A stretch of 64,000 nucleotides of DNA, taken from positions 3,100,001 through 3,164,000 of the forward strand of contig VWZX01001949.1 of the NCBI GenBank assembly GCA_013399015.1. Reading direction: 5' to 3'. This document shows, in pieces, positions 49,801 to 62,220 of this stretch (position 1 is the stretch's first letter; every line of letters starts with the position of its first letter). The position numbers were made by a program, and so were the translations under genes. The notes below the pieces were generated by a model, which saw nothing but the letters and a program-made list of their open reading frames with translations, had not been told where the DNA came from and did no database searches. This stretch comes from Galbula dea. Its lineage: Eukaryota; Chordata; Aves; Piciformes; Galbulidae.

Positions 49801-52140
49801 AGGTCTCATGAGAGTCCCTCATATGGTCAATGGAGAGAGAGGGCAATTCAGTCAAGAGCTCAGTTTACATGACAAAATAAGCATGGAAAAGCAAGAGCCC
49901 CTTTTTCTTCCCAGTCAAGGGAAAAAAGCTTTCAGATTTAAACATCTCATCTGGATGCCTCAAGTCATGCAATGTTGATCCTTCAAGAACTTCGGCCACT
50001 TGGAGGGTCCAGCTACACTGTAAATGGTCCAAGGACATATGAAACAGCTCTTCCCCAGGGCATGCAAAGCCAAGACAGAAGCCAGAGCAGAGAAAAAGAG
50101 GACATACTTGAAGTGGGAGTTATGAGGTGGTGAATCCAGCAGTTGCAAATATCTAGCACAGCTTCAGGTGTGGCTGATGCCCTGCTTCCCATTGCAGGAA
50201 AAAGTCCTTGATTAAAAGGTGTTTTGTCACTTACATGTCTGAGTTTTTAACTTAAGGTATGCAGAGGTGAGTTCCCTGTTTTCTGTTACTACTTAACTCG
50301 GAGAGAATCTTCTTGTATCAAGAAATAGTGGTTAAAACAGCTGCACAGATTTTCTTAAGACTTAATCCAAAATAGCTACAAGGCTTCAGATGCAACCAGA
50401 GTGCTTTCATATAAATATATCTACACATACACTGCTTTAGTTCCTTCCTTGTGCAATAATTTGTTTTTCAGGATAGTAAAATGTATTCTTTTCTTCAAAT
50501 TGCAAGCTGCAGCTTTTTTTCTGAGTCAAAACATCCAGACCTTCCTCAAGTTATGCTTCTAATTATTACTTCCCCCACTGATATTTAATCTTCCCAGTGA
50601 TACTGTTGATCATCCAAAGACTCTTGCTTTCACCAAAAGGTTTAACTATGCCTCAAAAGTCAGCAGAGAATAATTATAAGAAGTCCAAATCCATGTAATA
50701 AACACTTCCTCTTCTTTATAATCAGTCTACATCTGATTTTGAAACTCAGACTGAAAGCTACAGTGAAAAAGCATGAAAAGTTAATTTTACACTTTCCCAC
50801 AGTCATGCTTTTCTAAAAAAACCACCATAATTTACACTAAATATATTGTACCATGCAAACAAGAAATATCATAAAAATATTAGTGAAAGACCACAATTAG
50901 ATGACAGCCAATTTGATCATCCTTTTAGTCTCATCAAATTAAGCAGGTTAATTAGGTAACTGTTGAAGTACAATGTAACATATATGGATTTTTTTAATGT
51001 CTCTCCTATTCTTCTGGCACTATGCTGAACATCTTGATACATTTGGGCTGAGTAGAAGAGAAGTATTAAACCTTATCACAGTTTTTTACAATATTTACCT
51101 GCCAGTATAAAAGTCAAGAAGACATCAAATTTCTAAATAAACATGTTTCTCAGCATGGGATTACACAAATGATGTATTCAATAGTCAGTGAAGGGATAAT
51201 TACACTTTAGCTACTTTGCTATTCCTTCCTGTCTTAGCATCATTCCTCAGACTGTGCCTGTGCAAGATCCTCTGGTTGTCCAACACTGAATCAGACTAAA
51301 GAACTGATTTTTCTGGAAAACAACCCAAGAAAATACTTTTATCTTTTGACTGGCTTAGATCCTCAAAATGGCTCACAACACTGTGCAAAGGTGTGCTTTA
51401 GCACAGCACAGGCTTGAGCAACAGAGCCAGTGACTGCATACGCTTATTTAAGCAGCCTTCTTTCCTAGGTTCTTCAGTTTTATTTTTTATTTGAAAATAT
51501 TCCCAAAGCATATACAAATTTTGGACACCTTTTCTATTCAACACTATGATTCAGACATCTCTGATTTGATCTCAAGCAATTAGCCCCTTTGCTTTCATAG
51601 ATTTCAAGACCCAGGAGATGTCCACCAGTGCACCAGTTAAATAAGGTCAGCTCATTGTCTAGACAGGATGCCAAAAGCAGGGTCTTTGCTTTTTGTTCTA
51701 TAAACCTACTTAGGAGATTTCTGGATTGATGATCAGCAAGAAGGTTGAGTTTTTTTAATTATCCACTGAATCCCAGCAAGAAAAAAATGTGCTAACTTTT
51801 GGAACATATTCCTTTACGTGTGAATTTAGTTAATTTGTGAATTTGCTTTTAAATTAGTCATTATGTAAATTCCCTTGATATCTTAAGCAGAATAAGTTCT
51901 GCTATGCTTAACTTTAAACTGTTTTGTAAGACTTAAAAAATGGAACAATCATAAAAGAGTACCCACAAGACTGTGTCTGATGAAGGGGTACCAAATATGT
52001 TTTAGGCTTTGTTTTTAAATAATAACCGGCCACTAATGCATAGTCATAACTTCCCTCTGATCTTATGAGTGCTGTCTTTGATTGCAAGCCTCTGAATTTC
52101 AACAAAAACCTCATTAATCATCATTTAAAAGAGAAAGCCA
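46900..52140. other. AT-rich, ORF-poor, repeat-free block
   Basis: About 5 kb with high A+T, only two modest minus-strand open frames (near 50.0 and 52.0 kb), and no CR1, LTR or long microsatellite visible. Such blocks in vertebrate gene deserts often contain conserved non-coding elements, but conservation cannot be judged from one sequence. No gene or RNA gene is seen. Confidence 0.5.
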
Positions 52141-55100
52141 TGGTACAACATGGAAGAATATAGTTTTCCATTCCCTGTGTGCTCTTGTGTTTCTTTTATG
52201 CACTGCCTGTTCAGGGGAAGTCTCTGTTAAGTCAGGATGTTTTCTTTTCGCTGAGCTGGAAGACAGAATGACATTGTGGAAATGAAGATGCTTGCTAAGT
52301 TCATTTTTTCCTTAGCATAAAAGCTGTAGGTAAAGCTGAAGTAGATGCAGTTCACTGAAGTTGCTAAACTGACTATGCCCTTGCAGTTCAGTTTATGTTC
52401 AAATCTTGTGCTTGAATTAAGACTATAATCATCTCCTTTCCAGTTTAAGGCCTGATTTTTTAAGGCCTTGATTCCTATGAACAGAGCTGGCTCCACTGAA
52501 GCCAAGACTGGTTCTGGACCTACATCCTGACCTCTGCTGTGTCTGTCACATGGTGGTGGGGGGAGACAGACAGTGCCTGGCCTCTCTGAGAGCACAGGTA
52601 GAGTATAGAAACTGCCTAATCCTTGGCAATGAACTTCTGGTAAAGTGTAAAAGAGTTTTTAAGGTGGAATTAAGAGGAGAAAGATGTTTCTCTTTTTTAA
52701 GACTTCTGTTCCTTTCTCTGCATGTCTTGTCTTCTCTGATTGTATTATATTTTTTTTAATTTCCATTAAGAAAATCTGTAAAATTGCTATGAGGAGTTTA
52801 GGAAATACAAATGAACTGGCATACTAGTCCCACAGTATTTTCAGTTATTTAATAGTCTTATGGTATTTTGTTCAATCCAAATGAAGTAAAAGTTTTAAGG
52901 GATCTTAACTGGGCCCCAGAAAGCATCAGTTTCAAAACTGAGACTAAAACTAAGGGTTTTCTTTAAGGGCAAACTAATAGGTCCAACCTCCACCCATGTC
53001 CCTCCCCCACAGTTCTACTGATAATCAGCTGCAACTATTCCATTAATGAAGGGTTGAGATGCAGGAACAAAAGACTGCTCAGGTAAGGACAAACACATTA
53101 CATGGGATACTGGTAGACAGATGTAGGGCATCAGTTCCTGACACCACAATGACTTGGAACAGAAACTGCCAAAAATTGAGAGACTATTGCTTTTCAAAAT
53201 CCTATTTTCAGCGCTTTTCCTTGTACAAAAGTGGGATAGTTTGGATGAAAATGTCCACAAAGTAACTGAACAGTCAGGGAGCATCAAATCACTGAGTTCT
53301 CTCCTATCAGCAAATGAGGAACTCATCTTGTGTAAAGGACAAAAAATGTTGTTGTCTAACTTGTAGCACTCTGTCATGGGTTTGAGGAAACATTATTCCT
53401 ATCTCACCAGGACCTATCTTGGGAAATTCACATGGCTGTGAGTTATAGCCAGAGATCAGACAAAGCCAGAGAGACAAAGATCAGATATGGTCCTACTGGA
53501 CAGAATTCATTTACAGACATAACCACAACTCAAATGTAGAGAATGCAAAGAGATCCATGTTTTCTTGGGAACCTATAATAGAGATTATAAATTGATAATC
53601 CAAGTCTCATAACATATTTTTTTTTCCCACTCCAGTGAGGTGCATTTTGGAGCTTATGCCCATACTGTCCCTTCACTAGTGACACTCATCCACCAAGATC
53701 TGGCTCTGACACTTAGTCCACCATGCTGTGTGCATGCTGTTAGACACACACCAGATGCTGACTTTTCTTTCTGTATATGTAAAGTGTTGCTTTTTGGGAA
53801 AAGGAACATCTTTCTGGAGGTTTTTGGAAAGCCCTAGCACAATGCAGTTTTGGATACTGACTGTTTGCTAGCCACCACAACCCATAACACTAACCTTAAT
53901 CTTAAGGCTGTCTCTGGTGAGTCTAATGTACATCCCCAGAGAGTGACTGTGAGGCCACATGAATGGCTACACAGCTACAGAAAGCTCCATAGTGTTTGAA
54001 GAACCTATTAGTGGCAAATGTGTACAAATTGGTGATTTCTATTAGATTTTCAAGCCTGTTAGATGAACAATGTTGTTAGAGTCAAATTTACTCCAAATAC
54101 GTAAAAATTGATGCTTTGAAACTGACATGTTTTCTTGAACAGCTCAGCGGCTTGTTAAAATTGAAGCATGATTCAGTGCTTAGGAATCTTTCATATCTCA
54201 AGTGCTGTCTGTGCAACTAGTGGAGCTTCTGACAGAAGCTAGCCCGAATATCACCCTCAGACAAACATTGGAGCAGGTGTGCTTCCAGAAGGCCAGCTAA
54301 AGTTTTCTTAGAAAATCCCCTTGCTTTCTGCAAGGTTGAAAGCACCTAATAAAGAAATACAGTATAGCTTCTACACCCCTCTCCCCCAACCCTCCCTAGT
54401 TGTTACAGGTATTTTCCTAATCCTAACACTACCACTGTTATTGAAAACTTTGCAGTCATTGCTCCTGAGGGCAGAACTGTGCTATGATCCATATGTTCCA
54501 GGTGGAAAAGTGATACACAAAGAAGAGGTACCTCTAGGAAGGCTTAGGATGTACCTAAGAAGAGAGGGTAAACCTAAGTCCTGGTTTAGTCACCCTCTCA
54601 TTAAGGCAATTGACCTTATAAACCATTGCAGCCTTGTTTCCAATTCTTTTTACAGCATCTAGAGCCTTAATGCTTTTGTGTTAAGGGATGGAGTGCAATA
54701 GTATACCGAGCTATGTGTTGTGCTTACAGAGGAGTTTTATCACATTCAGCCTTGCCTTTCTTGTCCATTTCTGCTGCAAACTCATTTCAGTAGATGTAGA
54801 GAGCTGTTAGAATAGACATCAACACTTGCAAGTATGTGCCAGGTCAACATATCAGCTTGCATGGCATTGTCTCCATGTGGGCCAGTTCATAAAATATTAT
54901 TTGTTTGAATGATGTCCATGCTGTAGTAAGAAAAAGGGGAAAATGCAATGGTAATTGAAATGATCTGATTTTAAAGGTCTGGCACCTGAAACATCTTCAG
55001 AAGAACATTTCAGTGCTCTATTAATAATGCTTCTAGGACACCAGAAACTTGCAAAATGTTGCTCCTAAGGATAAGAATTGGAAGTTTAAAAAAAAATAAA

Positions 55101-58100
55101 ATAAAAGATAAATAAAAGGATTTTTAAGAAACTTTTGTGTCTTTTGATTTTGGGATATTTGTATTTGTACTTTTATTTCTGATGAGAATGGGTCTTTGGG
55201 TTCATCCTTACCTCAAATTTCTATTCAGTGTGCTAATGAGATATGGAATTCAGTAGAATGTATTGTGCAATGACAAAACATTAACGATGTCCATTTCCAT
55301 GTATTCGTTAATGACAGAAAATCTGATTCAGTGGAAGAATATTTTACTGACCTCTCCACTTATTTCTAGTTCACTGGTATGTCTAGAGCTATCTTGTCAC
55401 TTTGGAATTCAGTTTTGTTTTGGCCTAAGTGGCTGCCTGGAAGCAACAAGCCCTGCTGGAATGTCAGGCACAAACTCCACTCTGAAGACACTGAAATGGA
55501 CCCCACAGCCACCAGGGAGCTGTGGAAGGGGCAAAAATTTGTGTAGTGATCCATGAGGCAAAGCAAGACGTGTTCCTGCAGTTTATACCAGCTGAAGCTC
55601 TAACAAGCAGTGTTTTATTGCTGTTGTGACTCTCAGTACTGAAGCCTAGAGCTTGCAAAGGCTGGTCCATATAGACAGGTATGCTACTGAGAAAATAACA
55701 TGCTTTTTTCTATCCAGGCACAATGGGAACAAATATTTTTCTTGATGTGTCTTTCTAAGAAGCCTCAGGCCTCAAAAAGAGGTAAGCTATAGGACAAATG
55801 AGGGTAGATTCCCTAGAGACATGGCATTATGAAACACAAGAAATTCTTCAAGTTCCTTTCACTTGATGGGATTTGTGTTATACTTTCTTTGCCTACAATA
55901 AAAAGTAGGGAATTTCACTTTTATTCCAGGCTAGAAAGCCTGCCTTTAAATCTGTACAAAAATTAGTCTTCCATTTTCCAAGTTAAAAAAACCTCAAATG
56001 CAAAACAACACAGAGAAACATAAGAGAAATGGCTGCAAGAGAAATTCTAGCCTAAAGGATTGATCCTCTCTCTAGCACAAATTTCTTCTCAGCCCAGATT
56101 CCCCTGTCCAGCAGAAATCTTTAAATTCTGTATCTATCTTTCCTGATGTCTAGAGGAATCCGGATCTAAGGACAGATGTTCATGTTGCACCCATATCTGT
56201 GTTTATGGCCTTGGAGTGAGTCTACCAGCTCTTGTGAGAGATCTGTTGTTCAGAGATTCAAAAGCAATGATCCCAGGTGGGTTTGACATATGATCTCAGA
56301 GTGGTGAAAGAAAGGCATCCAACCCCCATGTCATTCCTTTCCACCAGAGACTCTCTTTGACAGAAAATGTAGAAGAAAATTACAAAGCAAGCAAACAAAA
56401 ACTTACCAAGGGAACAAGACGCAAGAGAGACAGCACAAAGGGGAAAAATGCTTGGAAAAATAAGTCCCTCTCCTGACAAGTCTCAGTTATGTACAGAAAG
56501 CCTGTGAGAAATGCTGAACCTGTGACAGCAGAACCATCCCAAAGAGAGCAGTGTGTGGGGGGAGCACAATTAATAATAAAACCCTTGTCGAATTTGTGAA
56601 GGTTCAGCACAAAAGCTTAAAGCAGTCTTTTGAGAAGCCAAATCAGCTTTAATTACTGTACTCTGGGTTATTCTTTTAAAATGCTTTTGCAGAGAAAGTT
56701 TCACAGTCTGAGGGAGGGTAATGCTGCTCTCTGCTATCATTTCCCTTCATTGTTACAGGCTTCAGCACAAAGTGAATGTGTGTGAGAACAAGCAGATCCT
56801 CAACATCCTTCATTTCAAGTGTGGTTTTTTCCCCTTTTCATTAACAGCCTTCAAGAAGAAAAAGAACAACTTGGGGTAGGGTTTTCTTTTTTCCCTTTTT
56901 TTCCTTGGCAGCATGGGCGAGGCCTTTTGCATTCACTGCTCCTTGTTATCTAAAATCCAATATAATAGAGATACATAGATGCTCATTACTAGTAGCTATG
57001 CCATCTTAGTGCTTCCTATAATGGCATTTTCAGCTCATAATAGACAGTGGATGATCTCTGCTGAATAGTGAATGTGATGCTTGATTTTTTTCTCACTTCA
57101 GCAAAATCAGTGAAACATCTTCTCAGTTTGTAACAGTGAGAAAGAGGGAAGAATTCATTCCCAAGAGTGGCTTTCCAGAGCCTGGCTGTTACAATGCCTA
57201 AGTCACCAACAGTAACAGAGGAGTTATTTCAGCAAGGTAGGCTATTCAGAGTTTCTGGACCTTAGACACTGATAGAAAGGAGTTATGTTCTCTAGGGTGA
57301 ACAAGATCTGCAATTCTAAAGAGAGGACAAAAGAAAGAAGATAAAAGGGGAAGCAAAGTAGGAGGGGGAATCTAATCATTCATCCCCAATTGCTATTAGA
57401 AATGTTAGTGATGTATAACATGGAGGTGATGAAAACTGAGCAGAAAAAAAGCTGAACCAAAATAGGATTGGGGTTCTCCTCTGCCTTGTTTGGCAGTGCC
57501 TTGTATTTTTCAATGTAGTAAGTTTAAATAAAAATTAGAAGTGGTTACCTGATATTATGTACATCCTTATAGCTGGAGGTGTGGTTGTGCTCACTTCTGC
57601 CTAGTCTTTAAGAATGTATTTCGCTGGCAGAAGTACAGATGGAGAATTTCAGAGAAGACACAAACCCCAGTAAGTCATTTGCCCAAACCTGGAAACAATA
57701 CAAACAGATGCTTCACTGGTTGTGAAAGGGGCTACCTGTACTGCTCTGGGGCCAGAAATGTCCAGTGTGATCAGTTTCAGCAAATATTAGATTTGACTTG
57801 AAGTTATTTTCTTTTTGTGTAGAAGCATAGATACATTCATCAGGTTTTACTGTGTCTCAAAACTTTGCTGAAATCAGCAATGTGAGTGCAGGGGAAATAG
57901 CAATTCTAGGATCACAAACTGCCCCTCAATGACCCATTTCTCTTATGACCATAGCTGATCACCTGGAAAGGTCTGGATGTTTTGTCTGATTCCTAAATAT
58001 TGGATTTGGTCTGTGGTATGTAGTTCAGGATTATTACGCACTAAACCCCATGGAGGACACTTCCTTTCCTCCACTTAATCACAGTCAGAAAGATGGTGAT

Positions 58101-61100
58101 GAAAGAAATTAAAAATAATGGAGGGCTTGATAGTTACAAATCAAGAAGTATGATTGAAGCATCTTCAGGATCAGCATTGAAGAGTAGTATTGAAGTGTCC
58201 TGGTTGGTGGTCAGCCCAGCCTCAACCCTTGACATAAGGGTAATCGGAGTGCATTTCTCTTGTGAAAAACGGCCTCATTCATTGCTATGTCCATGCTCAG
58301 TTGCAATCCTAAGGTTAAAAAACCCTCAGTGACTCCCAGAAGACAGTTGCAGCTGTAGGAGTGCAATTGGTTCTTCAGCTCCCATCACTACCAAGTTCTT
58401 GTTCTCAAGAGTGTCTGAACAGTGGCTGAAAGTAAGGCTGAAAACCCACTTCCAAGCAAAGTCATTGTCTACACTTTTAAACATATGAATAGAAACCCCA
58501 AAACAAACAAAAACCAAAACCATGTCCAACTAATCAACAAAAAAACCCCAAACCAACAAAAAAAAGGAAAAAGTGTATATGCCTAGTGTACATTAGCTCA
58601 TTGCCTTAGGTAAATTCCCTCACCCTGAGTTCTTTTGAAAGTCATATCCCACCCAAAGGTACCTCTCTCATTATCAGACATTTACTTCCAGCCACAGCCA
58701 CCTGCACTCTTTCCTTTCTCCTGTCTCGATAAGAACATCAAGGTTTGGAGTTTATTTGTTAATCAAACTGGAGCCAGATATATAGGCATTCCTTAATTAA
58801 TATCTTTCCCATAGTTTCCTTAAGGGCTTCTGGGATTTCCTCAAGCTGTATTTCATCTTTGTTGGTGTCTCATCTCCTGCTCATGCCACCTAACTGTCTC
58901 CTTTGCCTTAACTCTGCACAACTGGAGCAAACATGGAGCAGGCTACAGTGCAGAGCACTTGTTTTGAAACAGCCACATAATGTAGCTCCTGATCAATGTA
59001 AGGATCTGTTAGTCTTTTGAGAAGTGAAGAAGGGAGTCAGGGAATAACTCTCAACAAACAGGAGTGTTGTGTTATGCAAAAAACCCAACCTTCCTTGGGA
59101 TCCCAGAGAATGAGGGTTGAATTTTGCACAACTGACAGTCTCAAAGTCTTTGGTGAGCAGGATTCTATGACCAAACAGAACACATTTGTGTAGCAAATGT
59201 ACTGCTACTGCTCAAGAAAATCTGTTTCATCATTTGGGAAAAGCAATTTCTTACTTTGTGACAATTTGTTCGTGGAAGCACAAAAGTTATTAACAAAGTT
59301 CAGTGGTTTAGCATTTACCTCTTAACAAAGGCAGGAAATTCCAGTTTGACCCCACCTACGAGGTCTCCACTGCATGCATGCAGGGTCAGTGCTGTGTACG
59401 CACATTTTGTGTCATGTTTGACTCTGGGCCTGTTCTTCCAAGTGTAGGATGCAGGCACTTCTTCTTGACTGCAAAGTTTGGATGTAAGACTCACTTTGAA
59501 AACAGACTCCCTAACATTCATGTAATATCAGGCAAAGTGAAATCTGGCCACAGCTAATGTGCAAAAACTTAGATTCATATTCTTTCACATAAGAAGATTT
59601 TTAAATTAAAGATATTCTTTTGAGGTGTTCTGGCATGTTTAGTGCAGTTCTGGTTGCTACAGGAGTAATGGCTTTACATTTCTGATTTTGAGGTGCCTTT
59701 CTTCTCCTCATTTAACAATAAAGAAAGTTTTGTAACAGTTATATGAGTGCATTATTATCCTGCCCATTTTCAAACTGAAAAAAAGACAGCAATTTCTTGA
59801 ATATTTTGATCACACTCTGCTTACTGGAATGGAGCTACTAAGCCTGCTGCTTCACCCAGCTTCCCTTTCAGTAGGAGCTACTCAGCTCTGATGATCCTGC
59901 ATGACCTTCACTTGTGGCTTTTATACAAGCAGAGGCCTGATTGTCAGAGCCTCTGATGATGAGACCTAAGAACACAGCAAGGCTCTAAAGAAAAAGCTCT
60001 CTTTAATGGCTGAAGTGTGTTTCTTGTTATTTGGGGTGAAGATGAGATCTTCCTGGGTGTGAGATTGCCTTGTGTGGATGAAATTAGTTCAGTTTGTCTG
60101 GTGATGGCCTTTGCACCTTTCTCTTGAGTGTCAGCTTCCACTGGGCAGACCCATCTCACAAAAGCAACCTCAGTCTGTTCTGCTGGAGTGAATTTTACCT
60201 AGTGCTGCAGCCAGGCAGCTATATAAAACCCCGTGTGGGAGGAGTTCTTGCTGTTTTGATGGGGGAACATGCTAGGTCTTCAGCTCAGTATAGGCCAGGT
60301 TACCATAAAGAACCACTAAAGAGGTTCAGCCCTTGACTTAAGACAGAAAGGGCTATGAGCATGAGGACAAAATTATACAGCACTGCTTTGTCTTAAAACA
60401 GCTAAAAACACTCTGTGGTTGCAGAACAACTCACTCCTGTGTATTCAGGAGCTAGGTTATTTTGTCTTCAAATTCAATAGGGAGGGAAAAAATTGTGGAT
60501 CATTTTTACTTGGTTTCAGAACGCAGTGATTTAACTTTGGTCCCTCTCAGATTTTCAAGCTGGCAATAAAATTGCAACAATTCACTCTGAATTGCTTATA
60601 GGTGGCCTTTTCAGGCACTTTTTTTTCTGTTTCAATTTGAAAACCATTCAGGTTAATTGAGATGTAGTCCTTAACAAGCAAGCTTTTTCTGAGGACACCA
60701 TTATACAGACAGAGCTGAAATGGTAAAAAAAAAAATGAAAATACATATTCCTGTCTGAGATAGGAACTCACTTTCTGCTTTTCTTAAATATAAAACATGC
60801 TTACATTATTTGTATGGTTAGACTATTGTAAATGCTGTTAATGCCATCAATGTATCTTGCAAAAATAAGTTAAGATTACAACCTCCTAGTCAAAATCAGC
60901 CGAAATTCAGTCTGATGGAAGACAAAGAATGGTAAGTTTCAGACCCCACACAACTGACATCTGTCAAATTTACAACCAGTACAGACACAGAAAATTTATG
61001 TTACAGGATGTGTTGGGAAGCTTTAATATACCCTTGATGCATCACAACAATATACTACAAACAGTGGCCACTGGAAGCAGTGTGAGGGACTTATAAATTA

Positions 61101-61789
61101 AAAATAGCTGGCATACCCCTCTATTTAAATCAAGGGGAGTGTTCATGAAGTGAATTATGTTTCATCCTGTGTGTGGCTGGCAGACTGTGTGATTTAGACT
61201 GTGTGATTTAGTGTAGGGAGCTGTATTTGCATTTCGTCAGGGTGATTTCTCTCTCATCATGAAATTTGGCATGTAGAGGCTGGCCAGGCTGTGCCTGGTT
61301 TAAACTCCTATGCAGAATGTAGAGGGTGAATGAATGCAGCTAAGATCCCATGATACGACTGTTAATCTGAGTTTAAGTGTGTGTGGCAGTGAGGCAGAGA
61401 CATCAAATAACTGACTGACCCTCATTCAAAGCCCTTCTCCTGTAGATCTGTTACCTGAGGCTGTAGGACTAAGTACTTCAAATGGCAGGGACATGAGAAT
61501 AAAAGTGCAACTGGACACTGGCATCCCAGGGTCCTGAGGTAGGATTTCCACTGGTCCCTTGGTCCCTCCTCCTCACCACTGCATCTGCTCATGGCATACA
61601 GGCTCCTTTCTTACCTTGTGCTTTCCTGGAGCCCACCCACTCCTCTCCCAGCTTTCTATGGGATCAATATCTATGATCCCCACTAGGATCCCCTCTGTCC
61701 ACAGCTCCAAAAGAGATCGAACTGTCCATCCAACCCCCTGCCCAAGGCAGGATCACATCTACCTCTGCATATTGGGTGTTCATGTCTAG
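52141..61789. other. Intergenic DNA with isolated exon-like signals
   Basis: No coding gene is recognised. Two short segments have strong acceptor and donor sites on the plus strand (53,013-53,082 and 55,718-55,781), and a TATATAAAA box lies at 60,211-60,219. These are reported as findings, not as genes. A tandem duplication is at 61,187-61,212. Confidence 0.45.
61187..61212. repeat. Two-copy tandem repeat, ~15-bp unit
   Basis: The unit ACTGTGTGATTTAG occurs twice in direct succession. A small recent-looking slippage duplication. Confidence 0.85.
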
Positions 61790-62220
61790 AAGCTGGCAGG
61801 GGGGCTGCAAGGAGAGGCTGTGGCTGCCACATGCTGGACACAGCCAATTCCGGCTTGGCCCAGGAATGGCGCCACCACAGGGCACAGCTGTGCCAAACTG
61901 GGGGCACTGGGAACAGGTTTCACAAAGTGCCAAAGGCATCACTGGCAGAGGAGGAGGAGGAAGCCAAGGGGGGAGAAGCAGCAGAGGGAGCCTGAGGATG
62001 GAGGAGGAAGAAGGGCAGGAGGTGCTGCAGGCTGGGAGCAGGGATCCCCTGCAGCCCTGCACAGACCCTGCTGGAGCTGAGACCCACTCTGCAGCCCAGG
62101 GAGGACCCCAGGCTGCAGCAGGTGTATACTTCCTTCAGGAGCTGCAGCCCTGGAGAGCCCAGATTGCAGCCTGGGGAAGAGGCTGTGCTACAGCAGGTTG
62201 TCCTTGACAGTCTCCTTTCT
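61790..62220 (+). mobile_element. Avian ERV LTR fragment, family copy 3
   Basis: On the plus strand GGGCTGCAAGGAGAGGCTG, then GCCAAAGGCATCACTGGCAG, then a GGAAGCCAAGGGGGGAGAAG block and repeated CTGCAG/CTGGAGC units align by eye with the minus strand of 23,480-23,840. It is GC-rich and CpG-poor and opens long frames in several phases, as expected for repeat sequence of this composition. The terminal part with the AATAAA of copy 1 is not evident here, so the copy is partial. Borders are approximate. Confidence 0.72.

Noticed and set aside
53015..53377. 120-codon minus-strand frame rich in Ser and Cys
   Set aside because: No domain pattern; it overlaps opposite-strand frames and the candidate plus-strand exon. 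Not convincing as a gene.
54321..54662. 113-codon plus-strand frame with a hydrophobic stretch
   Set aside because: The hydrophobic run (around residues 27-50) could mimic a membrane helix, but no family, start context or conservation evidence supports it.
61664..62207. Overlapping frames of over 130 codons on both strands
   Set aside because: They come from the GC-rich internal repeats of an LTR fragment, and the same composition gives frames at 23.4-23.85 kb.
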